The position numbers and the translations under genes were made by a program. DNA of 64,000 nucleotides from CAVQBP01 sp963848195 (GTDB lineage Bacteria > Bacteroidota > Ignavibacteria > Ignavibacteriales > Ignavibacteriaceae), in assembly GCA_963848195.1 (NCBI GenBank), contig CAWKCY010000009.1:682001-746000 (forward strand), given 5' to 3'. Positions 47,752-57,422 of the stretch are shown here, one piece after another. Each line of letters begins with the position of its first letter. The stretch's first letter is position 1. The notes below the pieces were generated by a model. That model was not told the DNA's origin. It did not search any database and saw only the letters and a list, made by a program, of their open reading frames with translations.

Positions 47752-49695
47752 TTAATTCCTTATTGTTATAACCGCACCTCTATTAAAACCCGGAACTTTA
47801 ATTTCATATTCACCATTATTTAACATCGGCTTTAGTATTCGTTCGTTTTCAAGAAAAGGCAGAAAGCTTATCTTTGAACCTAGTTCTTTTAAATAACTTA
47901 TTTTTACATTTTTATTCATTTTATTTTTGTCGCATACCAAACATAAGTCATCAATATTTATAAGGTGAATCAAAGTATTATCTTTTTCATCTTTTGAAAA
48001 AGTAGTTAGAATATTAATGGGAGCTTCTATCTTTATTTCAGATAAATTATTACTGAAATTTTTAATTTGATTAACTAGACTATCGATTTCCGTAAAGGAT
48101 AAAGAACCGGAATTGAAATGATTATTGAGACTGCTCTCAAAAAGTTTATAGAACTTTTTCCCGGAATTTTCTTCTATTAACAAATAATTTTCACTTTTGG
48201 AATTTAATTGCTCTGCAATAGTCTTATCTCTTCTTCTCTCATTTCTGCTTTCATCGTAAATACCAATCTTTTTATCGCAAATAATTTTTTTACCGTTTAT
48301 TAGTATATCATTTATCTGATTTAATTCTTTTTCACTTAAACATTTTGCATCTGGAAAAATTATAGAACTATATTTGAAGTCCTTTAATGTTCCTGGTGTA
48401 ATTACTTCATAATCCATATGCGACAAAGCCATCAAATATATCATTCCAAAAAAATTTTGCGGATATTCATCCGGGAATAAATTTCTTGTTTCAGGCGAAA
48501 AATAAATTCCTACCGGATTTAATGGCCTTCTTTTGTAATAAAATTTACCGGAATTCTCTAAAATCCACTTATAAACTATTTTTCGTGTTTCCTGATCATT
48601 CGTGGATGACATAATATAGGTTTTAACATCCCATGTATTAATCCCGTTAAATATTTGAGAAGCAAATAAGCTCTGCATTGCATCTTTTGGATCTACTTTT
48701 TTATCATTGTTCCACGAATAGCTTAATATCCAGGTTGGTTTACCATCCGCAAAATAATTGAAAGTCTGCATACCAAATATGTACTTGTACCAATCAAATG
48801 GTTCTCTTTCTGAAGCATAATATTTCCCTTCACTATATTCATGTGCAATTACATCGACTACACCGGAAAGGGAATATACATCTGCACCAACTCTAACTGC
48901 ATCCTCTCCAATTCCCGGATATATTTCAGCAATAGATATGCAATTGTGGTTTACAGATTTCATAACACTGTCTATTTCTGACATAAACTCGTTTATTGTT
49001 GCAATTCTAAATTTTATCCATTTTATAAAATGGGCATCTTTAAAATCACCAATTCTGACATCTTTAGCTGCATCAAGTCCGGTTCTATTTTTAAATTCTG
49101 CAACTGTATAATCATCAAAGCTTGCCCATGTATCTTCCCACCCTTCAAAGTGTGTCATCCAATAAGGTATATCAACATAAATTCCATCGATGCCTGTCAA
49201 AGCAATTTGTTTAACTCTTTCCAGATAAATCTTCCGCCATTCTTTTGCATACGGACTAATCCAGACATCCTCATCTCCTTCTTTAATCCAGAAAGCATCT
49301 TTGCCTCCAAATAATGCAGGTTTTCCAGTAATATCTTTTTGAACCCAATCCGGATGGTCTTTAAAAAAAGTATGCTCTTTCTTATCCGCATTGTCGGTTA
49401 TGCATTCTAATCCGGCAATGTATACAAACGCATAATTCCCCGCTTTGTGTGCTTTTTCAGCGGCTTGTTTTATCGCTTCTAATTTGTCTCTTGGATTTAG
49501 AAAACTTTCATATCTGCCCGTAATATCATTATCAACTTCAATTCCAAATACATAACTGTCTTCTGCATACTTAATGATGGAATCGGCATTACTTAATGTC
49601 AATGGATTACCGGAAATTCGAACTTTGTGAATCCAGTCGTTTTGTGAAAAGGTTAATTCAGAAAGTAAATAAATAAGAATTAATATCTTTTTCAT
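47752..49695 (-). CDS. Putative exported TIM-barrel glycoside hydrolase
   Basis: About 647 residues from ATG 49695, which opens a signal peptide (MKKILILIYLLSELTFSQ). A longer reading to 49746 would overlap the ROK gene. The catalytic-barrel candidate has FGIEVDNDITGRYESFL, FVYIAGLECITDNADK, TGIDGIYVDIPYWMTHFEGW, and ISIAEIYPGIGED. Acidic residues at strand ends fit a retaining glycosidase of clan GH-A or GH-D. A C-terminal part has a Rossmann-like segment with YEVITPGTLKDFKYSSIIFP, as in beta-galactosidase trimerisation-type domains. The exact family is not recognised. Confidence 0.7.
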   Translation of the reverse strand: MKKILILIYLLSELTFSQNDWIHKVRISGNPLTLSNADSIIKYAEDSYVFGIEVDNDITGRYESFLNPRDKLEAIKQAAEKAHKAGNYAFVYIAGLECITDNADKKEHTFFKDHPDWVQKDITGKPALFGGKDAFWIKEGDEDVWISPYAKEWRKIYLERVKQIALTGIDGIYVDIPYWMTHFEGWEDTWASFDDYTVAEFKNRTGLDAAKDVRIGDFKDAHFIKWIKFRIATINEFMSEIDSVMKSVNHNCISIAEIYPGIGEDAVRVGADVYSLSGVVDVIAHEYSEGKYYASEREPFDWYKYIFGMQTFNYFADGKPTWILSYSWNNDKKVDPKDAMQSLFASQIFNGINTWDVKTYIMSSTNDQETRKIVYKWILENSGKFYYKRRPLNPVGIYFSPETRNLFPDEYPQNFFGMIYLMALSHMDYEVITPGTLKDFKYSSIIFPDAKCLSEKELNQINDILINGKKIICDKKIGIYDESRNERRRDKTIAEQLNSKSENYLLIEENSGKKFYKLFESSLNNHFNSGSLSFTEIDSLVNQIKNFSNNLSEIKIEAPINILTTFSKDEKDNTLIHLINIDDLCLVCDKNKMNKNVKISYLKELGSKISFLPFLENERILKPMLNNGEYEIKVPGFNRGAVITIRN

Positions 49696-49708
49696 TAAGA
49701 ATATTTTA

Positions 49709-50926
49709 CTAGACATAAGCGCTTGGATTAAGTCTTTCAACATCAAACAAATCCTGAATTAAATACATTGCAACCCCCAATGCACCTGACTTATTTCCTA
49801 ATTTTGAAATAACAAATTCTACACCTTTATTAACATGTACTAAAGAATGTTTCATCGCATTTGATTTAATTGCCTCAATTAAATAAGGTGCAGCATTAGA
49901 AACTCCCCCTCCTAGTATAACAAGAGATGGATCAAAAAGATTGATTAATATTGCTATACCTTTACCTAAATATCTTCCGGATTCTTCAATTATTTCAATG
50001 GAGAACTGATCACCTTTATTTGCAGCTTCAAGCACTGTTCCTGCATCAATATTTTCTACGCTGAAATTTTTATTTTGGGTTAAGATGGTTGTTGCGCCTT
50101 TTTTTATCTTTTCTCTTGCAATATTTGTTATTGCTTTTCCCGAAGACACTGTTTCTAGACACCCTTTTTTCCCGCAGTAGCACAGCTCCCCATTCGAAAC
50201 AATTTGAATGTGGCCTAATTCTCCGGCATATCCATTATTCCCATAATAAATTTTACCGTCAATAATCATCCCCATGCCAAGTCCCCAGCCGACATTTATA
50301 CATAAAGCATTAGAAACATTTTTGGCAGCTCCAAACCATAATTCACCAAGGGCCATTGCTTTTAAATCATGTTCAATATGAATAGGTTTTTTAAACCTTT
50401 CGCTTAATATTTCTTTTGCAGATTTGCCGCCGAAATTGAAGTAAGTTTCACTTATACCAAATTTGCCGCGGACCAATCCGGGTAATGATATTCCAATACC
50501 TAATAATTTATTCCAGGGTACTTTAGCATGATTTAATACAGACTTAATTTCTTTTTCTAACTCATCAATAACCACAATGTCGTTCCCCAGGGGAATAGAT
50601 TCTTTTCTGATATCAGAAATTATTTTTTGCTCCAAATCAAGAATTATATAGTTGGTGTATAACCTTCCGATATCGATACCAAGTATAAATCCGGCTTTTC
50701 CATTTAATTTTACTATTGCCGGAGGACGCCCGGCGGATGAACTTGATTTTCCATTCTGTTCAACAACAAAATTCTCTTTCTTCAAAGTTGAAATTATATT
50801 TGATAATAACGGAAGTGTAATTCCGGTACAATTCTTCAAATCAGATAAAGATAGTTCTCCATTTTCCAGCAATGCTGTTAGAACTAAATTTTTCCTGATT
50901 TCGTTTTTCTTTCTTACTTTACTCAT
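49709..50926 (-). CDS. ROK-family transcriptional regulator (NagC/XylR type)
   Basis: A 405-residue protein with an N-terminal winged HTH (LENGELSLSDLKNCTGITLP) and a ROK domain from about residue 80 (ILGIDIGRLYTNYIILDL). It has GMIIDGKIYYGNNGYAGELG, the zinc motif CYCGKKGCLE and IAILINLFDPSLVILGGG. ROK repressors respond to free sugars or sugar phosphates. It is encoded within the symporter/GHMP kinase operon, 3 bases after the nucleotidyltransferase gene, and so probably controls it. The DeoR gene gives a second control layer to the same locus. Confidence 0.92.
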   Translation of the reverse strand: MSKVRKKNEIRKNLVLTALLENGELSLSDLKNCTGITLPLLSNIISTLKKENFVVEQNGKSSSSAGRPPAIVKLNGKAGFILGIDIGRLYTNYIILDLEQKIISDIRKESIPLGNDIVVIDELEKEIKSVLNHAKVPWNKLLGIGISLPGLVRGKFGISETYFNFGGKSAKEILSERFKKPIHIEHDLKAMALGELWFGAAKNVSNALCINVGWGLGMGMIIDGKIYYGNNGYAGELGHIQIVSNGELCYCGKKGCLETVSSGKAITNIAREKIKKGATTILTQNKNFSVENIDAGTVLEAANKGDQFSIEIIEESGRYLGKGIAILINLFDPSLVILGGGVSNAAPYLIEAIKSNAMKHSLVHVNKGVEFVISKLGNKSGALGVAMYLIQDLFDVERLNPSAYV

Positions 50927-50929
50927 ATG

Positions 50930-51802
50930 CTAATAAAATAACTTTTGATAGTTTTTCTCAAGATAGTTTTTTACAGGGATAATGTCATCCTTATATGTTA
51001 AATCAGGAACATGCTCGGACAAAGGATAAGTAAACATTGATTTAGGATGATCATTAATCATCATTACAACGGCCGAAGGCAGTTCTTTTTCTTTTCTTTC
51101 CGGATGAATTGGGACTCGTTCTAAATAGGGAAATATCATATCATATTCAAATGAAAAGATATTCATACTAACTCCGACATAACCATTTTTATCTTCAATC
51201 ATCTTTATCTGTGCTGCAGATGGTTTTTCGATTACGTTTAAAAGAAATCGTTCATGATCTTTCATTGTCACTGCAAACTTCTCAACTCTTTCCTTCTCAA
51301 ATTCAAATGCATCTCTGTCGTAATCAATCATGGCGTTTTTATACTGAGTTTTTAAAACTAATTTTAGTGCTTTTATTGAGTAAAGATTATCACTATTACA
51401 AACTGTAAACTTAGCCCCTTTCCAATCATTTTTTGTTAATAGACCTTGAAACAGAGCATCTGCCGTTCCCAGGGGTTTAAAATGGTCTTTGTAAATTTTT
51501 TGAACCGCATAAGAAATTTTCAAATCAAAAAATTCATTTCCATTATCTTTATTGCCGTAATATTCTCTAATGTTTTCATCCTTTTCACCAATCACAATTA
51601 AAATATCTTTATAACCGGATTCACGTGCATTAAATAAAAGATAATCTAAAAACGGCCTATACTTATCTCCGACACCGATCATAGATTTAACTTTTTCATT
51701 CGCTTCCGTTATAAGCTTTGGCTCGATATAACCATTGTATTCCGGTTTTTTCATTCTTGAAGAAATACCACCTGCAAGGATAACTAATCTGCCACCGCTC
51801 AT
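50930..51802 (-). CDS. Sugar-phosphate nucleotidyltransferase
   Basis: A 290-residue GT-A-fold nucleotidyltransferase of the GalU/RmlA superfamily. The N-terminal signature is VILAGGISSRMKK followed by EPKLI, with KPLGTADALFQGL and the metal Asp in VCNSDNLY around residue 133. It overlaps the galactokinase-like gene by 4 bases (ATGA), so both are translationally coupled. The obvious proposal is NTP-dependent conversion of the kinase product, for example galactose-1-phosphate to UDP-galactose, replacing GalT. This is inference from gene order. No GalT or GalE gene is in the window. Confidence 0.82.
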   Translation of the reverse strand: MSGGRLVILAGGISSRMKKPEYNGYIEPKLITEANEKVKSMIGVGDKYRPFLDYLLFNARESGYKDILIVIGEKDENIREYYGNKDNGNEFFDLKISYAVQKIYKDHFKPLGTADALFQGLLTKNDWKGAKFTVCNSDNLYSIKALKLVLKTQYKNAMIDYDRDAFEFEKERVEKFAVTMKDHERFLLNVIEKPSAAQIKMIEDKNGYVGVSMNIFSFEYDMIFPYLERVPIHPERKEKELPSAVVMMINDHPKSMFTYPLSEHVPDLTYKDDIIPVKNYLEKNYQKLFY

Positions 51803-52899
51803 TCGCCGTCTCCAAAGGAAATTACTTCAGTTCCTTTATCCGGATAAATTACGTATGCTTTACCCCCTTCTCTCTCAATAGCATCTACCACAGCCTCCGG
51901 ATTATCTGGAGCGTAAGCAAACATACAACCGCCGCCGCCGGAACCATTTATTTTTGCACCTAAAGCCCCTGCTTTTAGTGATGCTTCAATCATTTTATCT
52001 ATTTTGGGGGTTGAGATTTTTAGTGAATCTCTCAGTACATTTTGATGTTCATTCAATAGCTTCCCGATTTTTTTATGGTCAATTGGGGATGTCAATAAAA
52101 CTTTCTTTGCATCTTTAGTTATATCCCTATTTTTTATAGTTGCTTTTAGTAAATCAAACTGATGAGAAGTAAGATCCCTTTCATATTTGTGCAATTCACT
52201 TTCGGAAATATCTGTAAGAGAAAGTGAATTCTCATTATGATTTAATTTATTAGTTATATTTATTACCTGCTTTTTGACCTTTCCAAGAATATATTTTGTA
52301 TCTTTAGGTTCTAGTGAATTCCCTAAAACAAACGCGCCAAGTTCCGAATTAATTTTCTCTAAAGAGAGCTTTGGATTAAAATCTAAATAAATTATGCCGC
52401 CAACTGCTGTTGAATAATGATCCATCATTCCACCTGGTTCATTAAATTCCAATACCTCAGCTTCATGTGCATATTTTGCTAATTTTTCCGAAGATAAATT
52501 CTGTGGAGTGCAAGAAAATTGATTTAAGAAATTTATCCAGGATACTATCAAAGCAGATGAACTCGATGTTCCGGCATTTATAGGTATTTCACCATGAATT
52601 GTACAATCAAATCCATTAGAAAAATTTAATCCGTGCTTTCTTAATACATTTATTGAACTCTTGAAATAATCTCTTTCTTTCAAATATTCCAGCTGTGTAT
52701 TTAATGAAAATATTTCAGTCTGATTTATATCCGGCAATGAAATATTTATTAAACTATCATCTCTTTTTGTTCCGGTTATTTCAATTCTCAAAGAAATTGC
52801 ACAAGCAATAATCGGCAAATTTAAATAATCCTGATGCTCACCGAACAAACATACTCTTCCGGGAGTTGAAACTTTTATTTCAGAAACATCTATCTTCAT
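51799..52899 (-). CDS. Galactokinase-like GHMP kinase
   Basis: A 366-residue GHMP kinase. Motif 1 is PGRVCLFGEHQDYLNLP, close to the galactokinase signature (GR-x-N-L-I-G-E-H-x-D-Y) but with Cys for the usual Asn. Motif 2 is INAGTSSSSALIVSWI and motif 3 is LGAKINGSGGGGCMFAY. The catalytic Asp is probably in EPGGMMDHYSTAVGG. It should phosphorylate galactose or a related hexose at C1. The match is to sugar kinases rather than to mevalonate or homoserine kinases. It is 12 bases downstream of the symporter gene. Confidence 0.82.
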   Translation of the reverse strand: MKIDVSEIKVSTPGRVCLFGEHQDYLNLPIIACAISLRIEITGTKRDDSLINISLPDINQTEIFSLNTQLEYLKERDYFKSSINVLRKHGLNFSNGFDCTIHGEIPINAGTSSSSALIVSWINFLNQFSCTPQNLSSEKLAKYAHEAEVLEFNEPGGMMDHYSTAVGGIIYLDFNPKLSLEKINSELGAFVLGNSLEPKDTKYILGKVKKQVINITNKLNHNENSLSLTDISESELHKYERDLTSHQFDLLKATIKNRDITKDAKKVLLTSPIDHKKIGKLLNEHQNVLRDSLKISTPKIDKMIEASLKAGALGAKINGSGGGGCMFAYAPDNPEAVVDAIEREGGKAYVIYPDKGTEVISFGDGE

Positions 52900-52911
52900 T
52901 TATAATTTTCC

Positions 52912-54558
52912 TCAATTTGTATACGCCCTAAATAATCCGCCGGCAAAGTATATTATCATACCTATAACCGCAACTGTTGATGCTATTTCATAACCTTTAC
53001 TTCCCATTACTACACCAGCAAGAAAGATAATAATTCCCAAAAAGAAAATGCTTAAACTAACTTTACCTGGTAAAGTTTTTGGTAAAATATTATAAACAGT
53101 ATTGTTTTGAGTTTCTTCTTCGCTTGTCTTTTTTGCCATCCAAATAGAATCAATTTTTTCACTATAGTTTGATTTACTAAGTAAGCTTGCAATTGGCGTA
53201 ACGATTAATGCTGCACCGGCAGAAATAAAAGTTGTAATATTAAAATCATATTTATAAACAAAAGTTCCAATAATCCCGCAAATAGCCCCGGCTAAATAAC
53301 CGCTTATTGCCCCTTGCCAATTTGCGCGCTTCCATAATAAACCATAAAGAATTGCAATTATAAAAAGCGGCATATCCATTATTGCAATAATTGTTAAATA
53401 TGCATTTACAGCGCCACCGAGTATAGGAACCAAATACGCAAAGGCAATCATCACTATTCCTGTAATAATTGTAATAATTCTGGCAATAAATAAAATATCT
53501 TTATCTACAGCTTTACGATTCAAAACATTTTCATAAATATCACTTGCAAATATTGTGGCAACACCATTTAAATTTCCTGATAGAGTGGATAGCTGTGAAG
53601 AGATTAAACCAACAACAATGAACCCCAATACAATATTCGGAATTAGATTGGAAATTAACATCGGAACTGCTGCATCAGCATTGGATAAACCGGGAAATAA
53701 AACTCTTGCAACTAATCCGGGTATATTCCACAATAATGCAAACGGTGTAGTTATAATTCCGGCAAGGACAAGACCTTTTGCCACAGTCCTTGTACTTTCT
53801 GCTCCAAACGCTCTTTGAAGAAGCCCTTGATCAACACATGCCCATTCAATTCCTAACAAAAATATTGCAAGTATAAACTGCCAATTGTAAGTACCTTCTG
53901 CTCTTACCAAAGTTAATGCGCCTTCAGGTAATTTATCCATCATTCCCGGCCACCAGCCAATTGCACTCATTGCTAAAGGCAATAGTATTAGTGCTCCTCC
54001 AAGCATAAGAACAAACTGAATTACATCGGTAAAGGCAACAGACCACATCCCTCCAAGCATTGTATAAACAATTACAACTACAGAAAATATTAAAACCCAT
54101 GCGGTAAAAGAATCAAGTCCGGAAATAATTTGAGCTGCAATAACAGCTGTATATAAAACAACTCCAAGCCAAAAAGCTAATCTAAAAATCCAAAGTACAG
54201 CTACAAAAGTTCTGACCCCTTTGCTATATCTCATTTCTAAAAATTCAGGAATGGTTCTAATTTTTAATCTTCTAAAAATAGGAATCACAAATAAACCGGA
54301 AATTACCATTGCCATATTACCTGTCCATGTTTGCCAGATAATAGGGATACCCTCTTTATAAGCAATACCAGCCTGTCCAACGAAGCTATATAGATTTACA
54401 TTTGTAGCTGCTAATACTGCCGCTAAAATAAATGGGGTTAAATTTCTACCGGCAAGATAAAAGTCATCTGAATTGCCAACCCATTTGTAAAAGATGGAGC
54501 CAATCCAAAACATTACCGCAAGAAAGGTAAATACAATTATGTAGTCAGCAATATTCAA
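52912..54558 (-). CDS. Sodium:solute symporter (SSS/SGLT family)
   Basis: A 548-residue transporter with about 14 membrane segments. Family features are GRNLTPFILAAVLAATNVNL, RRLKIRTIPEFLEMRYSKGV, and the core helix with VGLISSQLSTLSGNLNGVAT. It probably imports galactose or a released saccharide with Na+. It heads the intact part of the operon symporter-GHMP kinase-nucleotidyltransferase-ROK-GH-DUF4832, with gaps of 3-17 bases throughout. A 50-residue membrane protein gene lies 21 bases upstream. Confidence 0.92.
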   Translation of the reverse strand: MNIADYIIVFTFLAVMFWIGSIFYKWVGNSDDFYLAGRNLTPFILAAVLAATNVNLYSFVGQAGIAYKEGIPIIWQTWTGNMAMVISGLFVIPIFRRLKIRTIPEFLEMRYSKGVRTFVAVLWIFRLAFWLGVVLYTAVIAAQIISGLDSFTAWVLIFSVVVIVYTMLGGMWSVAFTDVIQFVLMLGGALILLPLAMSAIGWWPGMMDKLPEGALTLVRAEGTYNWQFILAIFLLGIEWACVDQGLLQRAFGAESTRTVAKGLVLAGIITTPFALLWNIPGLVARVLFPGLSNADAAVPMLISNLIPNIVLGFIVVGLISSQLSTLSGNLNGVATIFASDIYENVLNRKAVDKDILFIARIITIITGIVMIAFAYLVPILGGAVNAYLTIIAIMDMPLFIIAILYGLLWKRANWQGAISGYLAGAICGIIGTFVYKYDFNITTFISAGAALIVTPIASLLSKSNYSEKIDSIWMAKKTSEEETQNNTVYNILPKTLPGKVSLSIFFLGIIIFLAGVVMGSKGYEIASTVAVIGMIIYFAGGLFRAYTN

Positions 54559-54579
54559 GTAATTACTCCATCAATAGTT

Positions 54580-54732
54580 TTAGTTAAGCGGTTTATTCGA
54601 ATTTAAATTTTTCTGTTCTTGAATTTTTTTCTTAACCAGTTTTCTGAACTCTTTAACCGGTACATATATCCATATTACTAATATGATCAGTCCAATTAAC
54701 CATATTCCCCATGTAATCCAATCAAAATACAT
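54580..54732 (-). CDS. Small single-helix membrane protein upstream of the symporter
   Basis: A 50-residue protein. Residues 5-24 are a membrane helix (WITWGIWLIGLIILVIWIYV), followed by a basic amphipathic tail (FRKLVKKKIQEQKNLNSN). A good AGGAGA ribosome site lies 6 bases upstream and overlaps the end of the broken GH36-like gene, whose stop is 11 bases before the ATG. It ends 21 bases before the symporter ATG. Small helper proteins are known near SSS transporters, so a symporter partner is possible. No homologue is recognised. Confidence 0.65.
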   Translation of the reverse strand: MYFDWITWGIWLIGLIILVIWIYVPVKEFRKLVKKKIQEQKNLNSNKPLN

Positions 54733-54743
54733 TGACTATTCTC

Positions 54744-57368
54744 CTAATTAATTTCATAGTTAGAAATTTTTGTAATTTCTTTTTTTATGTTTGATACATA
54801 AGGTTTAGCAGGCAATATTTCTTTTTCTTTAATATGAGAATTATCAATTGAAATCTGCCGCATTAAGTGATCACTGAATATCCACGTGCTGATTTTATAT
54901 TTTACTTTACCTTTCATCTTAATATTTATATCAGCTTTGTTATCACCTTGCGATAATTCAGTTGAAACCCAAAACCATTTGCCGTTCTCCTGCTCTGTCT
55001 TGATTTTAGCCGGAATATTATTTAGCGAAATTTCAAAATTCGGTTCTTTTTTTTCTATTAAATTTGTATCAGGTTCAACTAAAATGGCTAAACTTGCATT
55101 TTGAAATTCTTCAGGAATATTGGCAAAAATGTTGCAGAATATTCATTTAAATCTTTCACAAGGTTTTTTTCACTAAATGAAATTGGATTCGAATCCATAG
55201 GATTAACAGTAATTAATGTTTCGGATTTTATATTTTCAATTGAACCTTTAAAATCTTTATCCACATACAAATTCAATTTGTTATCTAAGATATCAAAGTC
55301 CGAATTAATCGGAAGGCCAGGATCAATTTTATCATTAGGGATAAATTCCCCGGCTAATACTTCATAACTATTAAGAGGAATTTTTATTGATTGTCCAAGT
55401 TTTACCGGTCTTCCCAAAATAAAATTGTATGGATAAAAAACTTTTAGATAATATGCTTTAGAAGAATCAATATCTCCAAGACTATCTGTCTAATTTTAAT
55501 TCAACATCATTTTTATAGATATCAGGATTTCTAAGTAAGAGTATTCCCTTTATCTTCAGTAAAATGAGTGTATCCATAAGGCTCACGTTTTAAAGGATCT
55601 CCCAATATCATTTTTGTTTTTGTTAGAACTTCTTTATTCTCTTTGGCCCACTTTATTGCACTTGCGATTGCTTCCCATTCACTATTTGACAGCAGTTCAG
55701 GTGAAACATATAACTCCCACATCATCACACCTCGACCGAAGTACATCATGACTTCATTACTGAATGAATGGAGTGATTCGTCATTGCCACCAAGAAAATT
55801 AAGTCTTCCCTTTAATAATACCATGAGTCATTAAATTTGAGGTTGGGAATATTAAATTTTGTTTTGTAAAATCTTCATAAAGCACGGCATCTCTATAAGT
55901 AATTGATTTATCGCGTGGATTTATTGAAGGGACCTCTTCGGCATAGGCATAATCTTCACCTTGCATCCAAACAGCATTTGCATATTTTAACCACCAGGGT
56001 GAAAGCCAGGTTCCCACCGTTATGTTAATAAAAATATCAGGATTAATTTTCCTTACACTTTGCATCATATCTATAAAAGTGCTAATGTATTCTTTGGTTG
56101 AATAAACTCCTGGTAAATGGCCATGATTAAGTTGGTTGCAGGAAAGTAAAAAACCATCCCACTTGAAGTATCCTAAATGATACTTCCTTGTATAATCCAG
56201 CATTTTCTTTTTAAATTCTGCCTTGTATTTTGTTCCGGCAAAACAAAAAAAGTCTGCAACAGTTTCGTATCCGTTTTCTTTTGCCCAATTCACTCTTACA
56301 TCACGATTTGAATATCCTCCGAATGGTGAAGCCCAAATCCCTAAGGAAGTATTCATTGACTTTAAGGCTTCGGTAAATGGAGTGAATTTATTGGGAAGTG
56401 TTACTGTGTCAATTGACCAGATACTTTTATAATTATCCCACCCATCATCAAGCACAAAAGCATTAAGAGCAATATTATATTTATTAAATAAATACTCTTT
56501 GAACGTGTCAATTCTCAGCAAAACATTTTTTTCATTCATTATACTTGCAGGAATCTTCCGCGATAGCCGGATTACGGAAATCGTACCATGAGTTATAAAG
56601 AATATAAGGTCTATTTCCGTTAACCTTTATCCTATCAACATAGAACAGAAAGGTTTCCTCAAGTTTATCCGGAGAAACAGAAGCGCCTAAAATAGAAGGA
56701 TAACTTGGATATAAATTGTTATCAATTTTTTGTCCTACTACATATCCAACTTTAAGATGATCTTTCTCAATTTTATTTTCTGCGGCAGGGTATTCAACAC
56801 CTAAAAAAATATCATTATCAAATACAGGCTGTCCGAATTGACCGTGCGAGTAACTACTGTTTTCGATTGTTAGATCTTCAACAATAATCTTATCCAGAAA
56901 ATGGATTCCGTATGAAGTATCCTTTACTTCTAAATATTTTCTTATGTAGAAATCTTCCGAAGCAATTTCATATTTCTCGGTGACCTCTAAACTAGTTTGA
57001 TACCCTTCCAATTCAAAATTTAAAGAAAGCTGTTTAACACTGTCTTTATCGGAAATTTCGAATCCCTTGAATGAAAAATCATTTGCAGTAATGTAGGAAG
57101 GATTCTCTCCATTTTGTTGTTTTCCGCTGGCAGGTCCGACACTTGAAAAGACTATTTGTAATCCGAATTCATTTGAATTTGCTTTGTAACTTTTATTTGA
57201 TCTTTTATTAATGATTTCTGTGGTACCAAAATTATCGGTCGATAAACTGATGACTCTTTCAATATATGAATTTCCAATTTTAATCTTTTTGGTTTCATTT
57301 TTAATATAGGCTTGTGAAAATAGCTCTGCTGGTATTACGAGAAATATTAATAGTATATAAATTTTCAT
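54744..57368 (-). pseudogene. GH36-like alpha-galactosidase, broken by five frame changes
   Basis: Six pieces in changing frames make one protein of about 874 residues. They are a signal peptide and N-terminal beta domain (57368-56532), a barrel with FVLDDGWDNYKSIW, GYFKWDGFLLS (nucleophile Asp) and VWMQGEDYAYAEE (56539-55799), RLNFLGGNDESLHSF (55824-55531), ILLLRNPDIYKNDVEL, YYLKVFYPYNFILGRPVKLG (to 55088), and a C-terminal beta domain ending at TAG 54744. Frame changes lie near 56530, 55808, 55544, 55488 and 55126. The first is a 4-base tandem duplication (ATGA); the next three are net +1 and the last net -1 in a T run. Neighbouring genes are intact, so real decay is likely. Confidence 0.85.
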
Positions 57369-57422
57369 ATTTAAATTTTTATTTGAAAGTTTATTACAAT
57401 GATTTTCATTTAACTATTTTTT

